Origin: an uncultured Collinsella sp.
Lineage (GTDB): Bacteria > Actinomycetota > Coriobacteriia > Coriobacteriales > Coriobacteriaceae
Direction: 5' to 3'
Assembly (NCBI GenBank): GCA_958348225.1
Contig: CATVYG010000005.1
Span: forward strand, 8,721 to 72,720
Length of the DNA: 64,000 nt
Positions 16,986 through 29,436 of the stretch are shown here, in pieces; the stretch's first letter is position 1, and every line of letters begins with the position of its first letter. A program made the position numbers and the translations under genes. The notes beneath the pieces are model-generated. The model was not told the origin of the DNA. It did not search any database and saw only the letters and a list, made by a program, of their open reading frames with translations.

Positions 16986-17083
16986 TTACTTTACCCCATT
17001 TTCCGCCTACCAAAAAGGGACAGGTTTATTTTGGTCGGTTTTATCTGCGGAAACGCCACATCTTAACTTCTGGGGCAAAGTAA
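16986..17083. repeat. Imperfect inverted repeat between feoB and its associated gene
   Basis: TTACTTTACCCC near 16987 pairs with GGGGCAAAGTAA near 17072 (11 of 12). TTTTCCGC pairs with GCGGAAA inside them, and a central ACCAAAA/TTTTGGT hairpin surrounds GGGACAGGTTTA. No ORF is inside. Confidence 0.5.
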
Positions 17084-17099
17084 TCTGTCTCCCATGCAC

Positions 17100-17131
17100 A
17101 AAAAGCCCGGGGTCGCTGGGACACCCGGGCT
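17100..17131 (-). terminator. Terminator after feoB
   Basis: AGCCCGGGG pairs with the CCCGGGCT arm across GTCGCTGGGAC, then TTTTTG on the minus strand. Confidence 0.85.
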
Positions 17132-17160
17132 CGTGGAAAGGGGTTAATCCTTATTCAGAC

Positions 17161-19488
17161 TTAAGCGGAAACTGCAGCGGAAGCAGTGTTGGTCTCGTCC
17201 TCGTCCGTCCAAGCAAACTTAGGCATGGGACGGAAAATCTGGAAGAGCATCGCAACCAGCAGCACAATGGCCACAACCGTCCAGATACCAAACTGTCCCA
17301 ACACAAGCAGGTTATAGAACTGGTTGATGAACAGGCCGATCACCCAAGCAAAGGCGCACTCGTAACCGATGGCAATCGCGAACCACTTGCCGGAATCCAT
17401 CTGGTTGCGGATGGCACCCATGGCAGCAAAGCACGGAGCGCACAGCAGGTTGAACGCGCCGAAGGCAACGCAAGCGCCCATGGTGGGGAACATGCCGGCA
17501 AACGCGGTCCACAGGCTCGGATCGGTCTCGCCCGCGTCGGCAACGGACAGCAGCGAGCCGGCGGTGGCGACGACGTTCTCCTTGGCGACAAGGCCCGAGA
17601 CGGACAGCGCTGTTGCCTGCCAGGTGCTAAAGCCAAGCGGGGCGAAGATCCAGGAGACCAGGTTGCCGAGCATGGCAAGCACGGAGTAGTCCATGAACTC
17701 CTCGGAGATGCCGTCCATCGCGGGCAGGTAGCCAAAGGAACCGTTGTAGCTACCAAAGTTGGACAGGAACCAAACCACGACAGTGGACGCGAAGATGACC
17801 GTGCCGGCCTTCTTGATAAAGGCCCAGCAGCGCTCCCACACGTGCAGCGCCCAAGAGCGGATCGCCGGGAAGTGGTAGGCGGGAAGCTCCATAACGAACG
17901 GCGTCGGGCGACCGGCGAAGAGCTTGGTCTTTTTGAGCATGAGGCCCGAGGCGACGACGGCAAAGACGCCCAGGAAGTAGAAGAGCGGACTGATCCACGC
18001 GGCGGTGGTGGAAGAATCGCCAATGATGGAACCCATGAGCAGGGCGATGATCGGCAGCTTGGCACCACAGGGGATGAACGTGGTGGTCATAACCGTCATG
18101 CGGCGGTCCTTCTCGTTCTCGATGGTCTTGGTGGCCATGACGCCGGGAACGCCGCAGCCCGAGGTCACGAGCATGGGGATAAAGGACTTACCGGACAGGC
18201 CAAAGCGGCGAAACACGCGGTCCATGATGAAGGCGACGCGGGCCATATAGCCGCAGTCCTCCAGGAAGGACAGCATCACAAAGAGCAGGAACATCTGCGG
18301 CACAAAGCCGAAGATGGCACCCAGGCCGGCGACGATGCCGTCGCAGACCAGCGAATCGACCAGGCCACCGTCCTCGGTGCCGCCCGCCACAAGGGCGTCG
18401 TGCACCACGGTGGTGATACCCGGGACATAGGGGCCGTACTGCGCCGGGTCGACCGAGTCGGCATCGTCGCCCGCAGCCTCGACGGCTGCATCGTAGGCGT
18501 CGCGGCCCTGACCGAGCACATACCAGCCGTCGGTGCCGAAGAGCTGGTCGTTGGTGAAGTCGGTCACCGTGCCGCCCAGGGTGGAAACGGCGATGTAGTA
18601 CACGCAGAACATGATGACGACAAAGATCGGCAAGCCCAGGATACGGTTGGTAACCACGCGGTCGATCTTCTCGGAGGTGCTCATCTTGGCCGGGGCCTTG
18701 GTGAGGCACTCATCGATGATGTGCGCGATGACGCCATAGCGCTCACCGGTGATGATGGACTCAGCATCGTCGTCGCAGTCCTGCTCGCACTGGGCGACCA
18801 GCTCCTCCACGCGAGCGGCCTTCTCCTTGGTGAGGTTGATGAGCTTGCAGGCGTCTGCATCACGCTCGAACAGCTTGACGGCGTAATAGCGGCGCTTGTT
18901 GGCGGGAACGCTCGCCGGAAGGTTGTTCTCGATGTGCGTCAGAACGTCCTCGATGGAGGAGTCGAACTTGTGCTCCGGCACCTGCCCCTTGGAAGCAGCG
19001 GACTTTTTGACCTGCTCGAACAGCTCCGTGATGCCCTTGTTCTTAAGAGCGGAGATCATCATGACCGGGCAACCGAGCTTCTTGGAGAGCTTGTCCGTAT
19101 CGATCTTATCGCCGTTCTTCTCGACCAGGTCGGCCATGTTGAGGGCAACGACCACAGGCAGGCCGGTCTCGATGACCTGAAGCGCCAGGTACAGGTTACG
19201 CTCGAGGTTGGTGGCGTCGACCACCTGAACGACCACATCGGGCTCGCCGCTCATGAGGTAATCGCGCGAGCACTGCTCCTCGGGGCTGTAGGGGGAAAGC
19301 GAGTAGATGCCAGGGAGGTCCGTGATGGTAACGTTCTTGTCGCTTAGGAGCTTGGCTTCCTTTTTCTCAACCGTGACGCCGGGCCAGTTGCCAACGTAGC
19401 CGTTGGCGCCGGTGATCAGGTTGAAAAGCGTGGTCTTGCCGCAGTTGGGGTTACCCGCCAGCGCGACATGGATCTGAGAATCCGCCAT
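17161..19488 (-). CDS. feoB: Ferrous iron transport protein B
   Basis: A 775-residue FeoB. An N-terminal G domain has G1 GNPNCGKTT and G3 DLPGIYS. A helical linker follows, then a membrane region of about 8-11 helices with the two Gate segments containing GCGVPGV and the later CAPCFAAMG. It imports Fe2+ across the cytoplasmic membrane under control of its GTPase domain. The start at 19488 follows GAAGGATT. Two feoA genes precede it and a Cys-rich partner follows. Length and domain order are normal. Confidence 0.96.
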   Translation of the reverse strand: MADSQIHVALAGNPNCGKTTLFNLITGANGYVGNWPGVTVEKKEAKLLSDKNVTITDLPGIYSLSPYSPEEQCSRDYLMSGEPDVVVQVVDATNLERNLYLALQVIETGLPVVVALNMADLVEKNGDKIDTDKLSKKLGCPVMMISALKNKGITELFEQVKKSAASKGQVPEHKFDSSIEDVLTHIENNLPASVPANKRRYYAVKLFERDADACKLINLTKEKAARVEELVAQCEQDCDDDAESIITGERYGVIAHIIDECLTKAPAKMSTSEKIDRVVTNRILGLPIFVVIMFCVYYIAVSTLGGTVTDFTNDQLFGTDGWYVLGQGRDAYDAAVEAAGDDADSVDPAQYGPYVPGITTVVHDALVAGGTEDGGLVDSLVCDGIVAGLGAIFGFVPQMFLLFVMLSFLEDCGYMARVAFIMDRVFRRFGLSGKSFIPMLVTSGCGVPGVMATKTIENEKDRRMTVMTTTFIPCGAKLPIIALLMGSIIGDSSTTAAWISPLFYFLGVFAVVASGLMLKKTKLFAGRPTPFVMELPAYHFPAIRSWALHVWERCWAFIKKAGTVIFASTVVVWFLSNFGSYNGSFGYLPAMDGISEEFMDYSVLAMLGNLVSWIFAPLGFSTWQATALSVSGLVAKENVVATAGSLLSVADAGETDPSLWTAFAGMFPTMGACVAFGAFNLLCAPCFAAMGAIRNQMDSGKWFAIAIGYECAFAWVIGLFINQFYNLLVLGQFGIWTVVAIVLLVAMLFQIFRPMPKFAWTDEDETNTASAAVSA

Positions 19489-19562
19489 TCAATCCTTCTT
19501 CCTTGTGTGCCTGCGCTGCTTTCTCCGCGCAGGCTGGATAATGTGCTTCAAATTGCAGCATT

Positions 19563-19582
19563 AAGTTAGAAATACCTAACTT
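19563..19582. promoter_or_regulatory. Candidate metalloregulator operator upstream of feoB
   Basis: AAGTTAG (19563-19569) and CTAACTT (19576-19582) form an inverted repeat between feoA and feoB. The AT-rich form recalls DtxR/IdeR/MntR-type boxes; the regulator is unknown. A GC-rich stem (19508-19533) also lies in this gap. Confidence 0.5.
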
Positions 19583-19610
19583 TATCTGCAGAAATATGCG
19601 CCGCGAGTCC

Positions 19611-19832
19611 TTACTGGACCTCGACGACGGCAGCCTCCTCCTTGCGGATGGAAAGCTCGTAGCCGCGCACGTTGATCTCGACCGGATCACCGAGCGGTGC
19701 AACCTTCACGACCTTAAACGACGTGCCCTTGATGAGCCCCAGGTCCATAAGGTGGCGGCGAAGCGCACCCTCACCGTGAAGCTTGACGATGGTGGAGCTC
19801 TCGCCCACCTTAACGTCACCCAACGTCTTCAC
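19611..19832 (-). CDS. feoA: FeoA, ferrous iron transport protein A (proximal copy)
   Basis: A 73-residue single-domain FeoA (SH3-like beta barrel) with the family pattern RRHLMDLGLIKG near the middle and a C-terminal ELSIRKEEA. FeoA proteins bind the FeoB G domain and modulate Fe2+ transport. The start is the GTG at 19832, preceded by GGGGGATAAGAGG. It lies between the first feoA and feoB. Confidence 0.92.
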   Translation of the reverse strand: MKTLGDVKVGESSTIVKLHGEGALRRHLMDLGLIKGTSFKVVKVAPLGDPVEINVRGYELSIRKEEAAVVEVQ

Positions 19833-19871
19833 CCTCTTATCCCCCTTTCGGTTTTTATGAAATGCTGCAGA

Positions 19872-20114
19872 CTAACCGACGGTCATGATGTGCATGGCAA
19901 CCTTGGAATCGATACCAAAGCGTGCGCCCAGCACCGTGACGATGATATTGGCGCCACTCGAGCTCACCACGTGGATTTCGTTGCCCTCGACAAAGCCGAG
20001 GTCCTTGAGGTGGTGTTTCATATCCTCATTGCCCTTTACACGAGACACGCGCACGGTTTCGCCCGCTTTTACCATCGAAAGCGGCATGGCCGGCATCTGC
20101 GGTCCGCAAGACAT
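19872..20114 (-). CDS. feoA: FeoA-like protein (first copy)
   Basis: An 80-residue second FeoA. An N-terminal tail (MSCGPQMPAMPL) precedes the SH3-like domain, which holds MKHHLKDLGFVEG. The start at 20114 follows TAGGAG. Two tandem feoA genes before one feoB are common in anaerobes and may form a hetero-assembly. It is the first gene of the feo operon, behind a large palindromic operator. Confidence 0.92.
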   Translation of the reverse strand: MSCGPQMPAMPLSMVKAGETVRVSRVKGNEDMKHHLKDLGFVEGNEIHVVSSSGANIIVTVLGARFGIDSKVAMHIMTVG

Positions 20115-20156
20115 GAGTTGCTCCTAACGTCAGTTCGTCCTCAACATCGACGCGTT

Positions 20157-20210
20157 AAAAGTTAACCACGTCTATGTTCGCTATAGTAAACTAGCACGTG
20201 GTTAACTTTT
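20157..20210. promoter_or_regulatory. Paired inverted 15-bp operator at the feo promoter
   Basis: AAAAGTTAACCACGT (20157-20171) and its exact reverse complement (20196-20210) flank a TATAG-containing promoter core. The arms are 39 bp apart, suggesting two regulator dimers on one face. Likely an iron or manganese regulator; identity is not determined. Confidence 0.65.
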
Positions 20211-20257
20211 TGGAAAGAGTCTCTATTCAGTTTTCGAAAAAGTTTCCTATACGAAAC

Positions 20258-20293
20258 AAAAAGGCGCGGCAAAGAGCTGTCCTTTGCCGCGCC
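20258..20293 (-). terminator. Terminator after the HPr gene
   Basis: GGCGCGGCAAAG pairs perfectly with CTTTGCCGCGCC. TTTTTGTTT follows on the minus strand. Confidence 0.92.
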
Positions 20294-20302
20294 CCGTCAT
20301 GC

Positions 20303-20551
20303 TTAGAGCGAGAGGTTTCTGATCGACGTGACGCAGGAAGCCTCATCCACGCCCGAAACGCGGAACACGACGTCCTCGCCACATTCGCCGCAGAGTGCCA
20401 TGAGCCCTATAACGTCGCGGCCATCGACATGACGATTGCCAATCGAAACCGACACGTCGCTACGATGCTTGGCGATAATGTCATAGAGCAGCGCAACCGG
20501 GCGGGCATGCAATCCCAACGGATCTTTAATCGTCTTCGTAAATTCGACCAT
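20303..20551 (-). CDS. HPr-family phosphocarrier protein
   Basis: An 82-residue HPr fold with the phospho-His motif GLHARPVALLYD (His near residue 15), so phosphate relay from EI is possible. At the place of regulatory Ser46 it reads GRDVIGLM, with Asp instead of Ser. Regulation by HPr kinase should therefore be absent or mimicked permanently. Start at 20551 follows GGAGGGG. It is a single-gene unit with its own terminator; no EI or PTS permease is in the window. Confidence 0.88.
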   Translation of the reverse strand: MVEFTKTIKDPLGLHARPVALLYDIIAKHRSDVSVSIGNRHVDGRDVIGLMALCGECGEDVVFRVSGVDEASCVTSIRNLSL

Positions 20552-20649
20552 GTCCCCTCCCACGACATCGCACATTCGGCCGGCAAAACCCAGCCACGTG
20601 GTAGCTATTGTACCGTTAGATGCTTCTCGAGAGCTCCTCTGAACACCTC

Positions 20650-20869
20650 GTGGTCAAAAAGTGGCAAATATGAGTACTGTCACCAATTTAGTAGCAGCAA
20701 AATCGAGAGCAAATTGCCTAATTTGAGCGATTCGAAGAGGTTGAAAGCCGTCAAACGCCCTTTAAAGGGGGCTAGATAAATTGATTATGAGCCCATTTTC
20801 GCTCAGAGCAGGCCGAAAAATATGACACCTCTTTTGCAACAGTACTCATATTTGGTATTTTTTGACCAC
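20650..20869. repeat. 220-bp element bounded by 31-bp inverted repeats
   Basis: The left end (20650-20680) starts GTGGTCAAAAAGTGGC and ends ATGAGTACTGT. The right end (20839-20869) is its reverse complement with 28 of 31 matches. The interior is AT-rich and non-coding. The layout is that of a MITE-like mobile repeat or a paired regulatory repeat. It fills most of the 420-bp gap between the HPr and permease genes. Confidence 0.7.
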
Positions 20870-20896
20870 AGGGTCCAAAACCATGCTCCAAAACAC

Positions 20897-20926
20897 AAAA
20901 GGAGGGGCCTCGTAAGGCCCCTCCTT
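20897..20926 (-). terminator. Terminator after the permease gene
   Basis: AAGGAGGGGCC pairs with GGCCCCTCCTT, then TTTTGTGTTTT on the minus strand. Confidence 0.9.
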
Positions 20927-20973
20927 AGGAAAGGGAATCGATTTATTCCACAGCCGTAGATTAATCCTAGCCG

Positions 20974-22449
<1,476 letters not shown>

Positions 22450-22512
22450 TCATCTGTTAAATGTCATCTAAAACCGTCCGAGCTGCAAGTGCAAACACGG
22501 ATGGCGCACCTG

Positions 22513-22558
22513 CTAAGGGGAATGGGGAAAAGGGAGTCAACAAAGCCATCCCCCTTAA
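22513..22558 (-). terminator. Imperfect hairpin after ebgC
   Basis: CTAAGGGGAATGG (22513-22525) pairs with CCATCCCCCTTAA (22546-22558) apart from one or two mismatches. No T-run; a possible weak terminator. Confidence 0.4.
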
Positions 22559-22590
22559 CGGCGCGAAGCAAACGTCCAGGCGGACGAATA

Positions 22591-23046
22591 CTACTTGTTG
22601 GGGAAGGAATAACCTTCGACTGTCACGTGCAGTACCACGACGCGGGGATCCGCGGCATCGGCCACGACACGGTAGGCCTCGTCAATTTCGACGACGGCAA
22701 CGCCGCCGGCGGGAATCGTCACGGTCTCCCCCGTACCCTCAAAGCGCTCGCGATCATCGATATCGCTGTAGGCGCGCGTACAGGTAAGATCGGCCTTGGA
22801 AGCCACCTCAACGGTCAGATTGCCGTCGAGCGGGGCGAGCACGGCATGGTAGCGACGGTGACCGACCAGATCGGCAGTAGCCGCCTCGTGGGCGTTCACC
22901 CACCAATACACCAGCGAGTCGCCGATAGAGTACGCCACATCGTGCTGCAGTTCAGAAACGCCGTCGAGTGCCTGACCGGTACGCATCCACTTCTTGACGG
23001 ACTTCATCTGAGCGTCGAAATCGGCACGCGAGTTAAAGACATGCAT
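22591..23046 (-). CDS. ebgC: EbgC-like beta-galactosidase small subunit (YhcH/YjgK/YiaL family)
   Basis: A 151-residue cupin-like YhcH/EbgC protein. In E. coli, EbgC is required with EbgA for full beta-galactosidase activity. Motifs include HRRYHAVL and a conserved C-terminal VVVLHVTVEG. It starts 3 nt after ebgA stops, with AAGGAGG ahead of the ATG at 23046, so the two subunits are co-translated. Confidence 0.88.
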   Translation of the reverse strand: MHVFNSRADFDAQMKSVKKWMRTGQALDGVSELQHDVAYSIGDSLVYWWVNAHEAATADLVGHRRYHAVLAPLDGNLTVEVASKADLTCTRAYSDIDDRERFEGTGETVTIPAGGVAVVEIDEAYRVVADAADPRVVVLHVTVEGYSFPNK

Positions 23047-23049
23047 GAC

Positions 23050-26073
<3,024 letters not shown>

Positions 26074-26090
26074 TCATCGTAGTGATTCTT

Positions 26091-26106
26091 GTGCAACCGG
26101 TTGTCC
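26091..26106. promoter_or_regulatory. Ebg operator O1
   Basis: Contains the palindrome CAACCGGTTG (26094-26103). It lies just downstream of a TAAGAT -10 box (minus strand, 26109-26114), over the expected transcription start. Confidence 0.75.
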
Positions 26107-26108
26107 TT

Positions 26109-26138
26109 ATCTTACGGGCGATGCAAAATACTGTGCAA
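26109..26138 (-). promoter_or_regulatory. Probable ebgA promoter
   Basis: On the minus strand TTGCAC (26138-26133) and TAAGAT (26114-26109) are separated by 18 bp. The -35 box lies inside operator O2. Confidence 0.6.
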
Positions 26139-26148
26139 CCGGTTGTCC
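26133..26148. promoter_or_regulatory. Ebg operator O2
   Basis: CAACCGGTTG at 26136-26145, overlapping the -35 box and 42 bp from O1. Confidence 0.75.
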
Positions 26149-26149
26149 G

Positions 26150-26178
26150 CTGAACGGTCGATTTGGTCGGGTTAACGG
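26150..26178 (-). promoter_or_regulatory. 29-bp direct-repeat motif before ebgA
   Basis: On the minus strand ACCGTTAA and ACCGTTCAG are 21 bp apart with AAATC between. It lies between O2 and O3. Its centre is about 24 bp from O2, one helical turn closer than in the galacturonate promoters. Confidence 0.55.
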
Positions 26179-26192
26179 TGCAACCGGTTGTA
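26179..26192. promoter_or_regulatory. Ebg operator O3
   Basis: CAACCGGTTG at 26181-26190, 45 bp from O2. The remainder of the 376-bp divergent gap to 26435 shows no other clear site. Confidence 0.7.
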
Positions 26193-26434
26193 CAACCGCG
26201 ACACTTATGTCACCTTGAGTATCGAAACTCAGCGCAAGACATCGTTCTTAAGCTCGTAGGCAACCGCCACGCCCGCTGATATCTCACCCATACGAGACGT
26301 ATTCGATTGCGGCTTGGTTGCAAAACGACACCGGTCACCGGATATCATGAACGCTGTTCAGGCGCACTATAGTAAGCTGTATCCGCACCAGCCCGTATCA
26401 GCGACAACATCGACCGCATTCTCCAGGAGACGCC

Positions 26435-27451
26435 ATGACCCAACCAGTTCGCACCGCACCTACGCTTGCCGAGGTTGCCGCAGCTGCCGGCGTGTCGCGC
26501 TCCACGGCATCGCGCGCTCTCAACGATTCGCCCCGCATTAGCGAGGAAACCAAAAAGCGCGTCCGCGCGGCGGCCAAGAAAGTCAATTTTGTCCCCAACG
26601 CTCGTGGCCGAGCGCTCGCTGTCGGGCGCACGGAAATCATCGCCGTGCTCGTGACCGAGCCCCTGAGTGAACTCTTCAGCGACCCCACCTATAGCGAGTT
26701 TTTGAGCGGCATTACCGAGGAACTGTCGGAGTCGTCCTATCTGCCCGTTATCTTGCAGGCGTCTTCTACGCATGAGCGCAACCGCGCACGCGAGCACTTT
26801 GAGCGCCGCTCGTTCGACGCCGTGATCGACGTCTCCCCCTACAAGGGCAGCGAGCTGCTCGAGGTGCTGCGCGAGCTGGGCGTACCCACCGTGTTGTGCG
26901 GCCAGCTCGAGGGCCACCCCTATCGCGATGTGTTCTCGACGGTCTACTCTGACGACGAAGAGGGCGGACGCTTTGCGGCACTCGCCATGAAGGAACGCGG
27001 GCGCAAAGATATCGTCGCCGTGTTGGGACCGCAAGACAATCCCGCTGTTGTCGACCGCCTGCGCGGCTATCGCACCGTCTTGGGCGAAGACCTCCCAGAC
27101 GCAAACGTTATCTATACCGGCTGGAACAACGGAGACGGCTATCAGGCCATGCACCAGATTCTCGCGCGCGAGATTGCTTTCGATGGCGTGCTCTGCGGAT
27201 CGGACCGTATCGCGGCTGGCGTCATCACCGCACTCAACGAGGCAGGCCTATCCGTTCCTGCGGACGTTTCTGTCGTCGGCTTCGACGATCACGAGATTGC
27301 GACGCGCTGCGTCCCCGCGCTCACGACCGTCCGCCAGCCCCTGCGCGAAGAAGGCCACATGGCCGCCAACATTGCGCTCGACATGATCAAGGGTGCCGAG
27401 CCGACCACCTCCGTGATGCACATGCAGCTGATCCAGAGAGACTCGCTATAA
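26435..27451 (+). CDS. LacI-family repressor, likely of ebgA-ebgC
   Basis: A 338-residue LacI/GalR protein. The helix-turn-helix TLAEVAAAAGVSRSTASRAL is at about residues 9-28, with hinge FVPNARGRAL, followed by the sugar-sensing domain ending in VVGFDDHEIA and a TTVRQP segment. The start at 26435 follows CCAGGAG. It is divergent from ebgA, with the three CAACCGGTTG sites between them, so repression relieved by a galactoside is the natural model. A terminator follows. Confidence 0.92.
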   Translation: MTQPVRTAPTLAEVAAAAGVSRSTASRALNDSPRISEETKKRVRAAAKKVNFVPNARGRALAVGRTEIIAVLVTEPLSELFSDPTYSEFLSGITEELSESSYLPVILQASSTHERNRAREHFERRSFDAVIDVSPYKGSELLEVLRELGVPTVLCGQLEGHPYRDVFSTVYSDDEEGGRFAALAMKERGRKDIVAVLGPQDNPAVVDRLRGYRTVLGEDLPDANVIYTGWNNGDGYQAMHQILAREIAFDGVLCGSDRIAAGVITALNEAGLSVPADVSVVGFDDHEIATRCVPALTTVRQPLREEGHMAANIALDMIKGAEPTTSVMHMQLIQRDSL

Positions 27452-27457
27452 GAAACT

Positions 27458-27507
27458 GGGGCAGGCTTTCCGCCAGACAGTTGTTGCGGAAAGCCCGGCC
27501 CGTTTTG
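27458..27507 (+). terminator. Terminator after the ebg repressor gene
   Basis: GGCTTTCCGC (27464-27473) pairs with GCGGAAAGCC (27486-27495), extended by GGGC/GCCC, then CGTTTTG. The left arm sequence CTGGGGCAGGCTTTCCGC recurs almost unchanged at 27518-27535. Confidence 0.75.
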
Positions 27508-27573
27508 AGCGCTCATTCTGGGGCACGCTTTCCGCGACGCCCGGTCATCCCAAGCCCTCTCAACCTCGGCGTA

Positions 27574-27610
27574 TAAAAAACGAGGGAAGACACACGTCCT
27601 TCCCTCGTTG
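27574..27610 (-). terminator. Terminator after aspS
   Basis: ACGAGGGAAG pairs with CTTCCCTCGT, then TTTTTTAT on the minus strand. Confidence 0.9.
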
Positions 27611-27632
27611 CAAGCAATATGTAGCCGCTTCC

Positions 27633-29420
27633 CTACATCAGACGCAGGCTGACGTCCTTGAGCTGGGCGCCACTAACGGCACTCGGGGCGCCCGACATGA
27701 GGTCGGAGCCGCTGGCCGTCTTGGGGAACGCCATGACGTCGCGGATGGAGTCGGAACCGGTGAGCAGCATGCACACGCGGTCCAGGCCCAGAGCAAAACC
27801 GCCCATCGGGGGCGCACCAAACTTGAGGGCCTCCATGAGGAAGCCGAACTGAGACTCGGCACGCTCCTCGGTAAAGCCCAGGAGCTTGAGCATGGACATC
27901 TGCATCTCGGCGTTGTGGATACGCATACCGCCGCCGCCGGCCTCAAAGCCATCCATGACAAAGTCGTAGGTGCAGGAGCCGGCTGCCAGGGGATCGGCCT
28001 CGATCTTGGCGATGTCGGTCTCGGTCGGCAGAGTGAAGGGCTGGTGCTCGGCAGCATAGGCCTTGCGGTCCTCGTCCCAGTGGAACAGCGGGAAGTTGAC
28101 GACCCACAGGAAGTCGTGGCCCTCGCGCTTGATCTCGAGCGCATTGGCCATGTGGGAACGCATGCCGCCCAAGATCTCGTCGGAGAGCAGGCGCGGGCCG
28201 GCGGCGAACATCACAAGGTCGCCGGGCTCGACGTCCATGCGCTCGCGCAGGGCTGCCATCTCCTCGTCCGAGAAGAACTTGACGATGGGGCTGTTGATGG
28301 AGCCGTCCTCACGGAAGGCGATCCAGGCCAGGCCCTTGGCGCCAAACGTGGAAGCTACTCCAGCGAGCTTATCGATCTTGGCACGTGCCCAGGCACCGGC
28401 ACCCTTGGCGTTGATGGCCTTGACGACAGAGCCCTCCTCGTTCGCGGCAGTCGCAAAGACCTTGAACTTGGAGTTGGCAAAGATGTCGGTCAGGTCGACC
28501 AGGTGCATGCCATAGCGGGTATCGGGCTTGTCGGAGCCATAGGTGTCCATGGCCTCCCAGTAGTTCATGCGACGCAGCGGCGTGGGCATCTCGACACCCA
28601 TGCGACCGAAGGCATCGGCAAGAACCTCTTCGAGCGCGCTCATGACATCGTTCTGGTCCACGAAGGACATCTCGATATCGACCTGAGTGAACTCGGGCTG
28701 ACGGTCGGCACGCAGGTCCTCGTCGCGGAAGCACTTGGCAACCTGGTAGTAGCGCTCGACGCCACCGACCATGAGCAGCTGCTTCAGGAGCTGCGGGGAC
28801 TGCGGCAGGGCGTAGAAGTTGCCCGGCTGAATACGGCTGGGAACGATAAAGTCACGGGCGCCCTCGGGCGTGGACTTAAACAGGGAGGGTGTCTCGACCT
28901 CCATGAACTCACGGTTGTGCAGCGCCTCGCGAATGGCAAAGGTAAAGTCGGAGCGCAGCTTGAGGTTGGCCATCATCTCGGGACGACGGAGGTCCAGATA
29001 GCGATAGCGCAGGCGGGTGTCCTCGCTCGTCTCGATGCCGTCCTCGATCTGGAACGGCGGGGTGACGGACGTGTTGAGCACCTCGGCATGGTCGGTCAGG
29101 ACCTCGATCTCGCCGGTCGCGAGCTTGGTGTTGGTGGTCTCCTCGCCACGGGCGCGCACGACGCCGTGGATCTTGATGGGCCACTCGGGACGCATGGTCT
29201 CGGCGATCTTAAAGGCATCGCCATCGGAGTGCTCGGGGTCGAAGGTGAGCTGCGTGATGCCCTCGCGGTCGCGAAGGTCGCAGAAGATAAGGCCGCCGTG
29301 GTCGCGGCGACGGCTCACCCAACCGGTGAGGGTGACCTCTTCGCCCACGTTCTCGAAGCGAAGCTCGCCGCAGGTACGGGTGTGCATGGAATGCTCATCG
29401 ATGGGACGGGTCTGGCTCAT
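27633..29420 (-). CDS. aspS: Aspartate--tRNA ligase
   Basis: A 595-residue bacterial-type class II AspRS. The order is: N-terminal OB-fold (TGWVSRRRDHGGLIFCDLRD), motif 2 region with FRDEDLRADRQPEFTQ, the bacterial GAD insertion domain, and motif 3 GGFALGLDRV. It charges tRNA-Asp. The start at 29420 follows AAAGGAGG. The leader (29437-29485) can fold into a stable hairpin next to the ribosome-binding site. I cannot tell whether it is a non-discriminating AspRS that also charges tRNA-Asn. Confidence 0.96.
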   Translation of the reverse strand: MSQTRPIDEHSMHTRTCGELRFENVGEEVTLTGWVSRRRDHGGLIFCDLRDREGITQLTFDPEHSDGDAFKIAETMRPEWPIKIHGVVRARGEETTNTKLATGEIEVLTDHAEVLNTSVTPPFQIEDGIETSEDTRLRYRYLDLRRPEMMANLKLRSDFTFAIREALHNREFMEVETPSLFKSTPEGARDFIVPSRIQPGNFYALPQSPQLLKQLLMVGGVERYYQVAKCFRDEDLRADRQPEFTQVDIEMSFVDQNDVMSALEEVLADAFGRMGVEMPTPLRRMNYWEAMDTYGSDKPDTRYGMHLVDLTDIFANSKFKVFATAANEEGSVVKAINAKGAGAWARAKIDKLAGVASTFGAKGLAWIAFREDGSINSPIVKFFSDEEMAALRERMDVEPGDLVMFAAGPRLLSDEILGGMRSHMANALEIKREGHDFLWVVNFPLFHWDEDRKAYAAEHQPFTLPTETDIAKIEADPLAAGSCTYDFVMDGFEAGGGGMRIHNAEMQMSMLKLLGFTEERAESQFGFLMEALKFGAPPMGGFALGLDRVCMLLTGSDSIRDVMAFPKTASGSDLMSGAPSAVSGAQLKDVSLRLM

Positions 29421-29436
29421 ACCAGTGATCCTCCTT

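Noticed and set aside
17842..19347. Plus-strand frame of about 501 codons
   Set aside because: Shadow of feoB on the other strand; no start signal and no domain.
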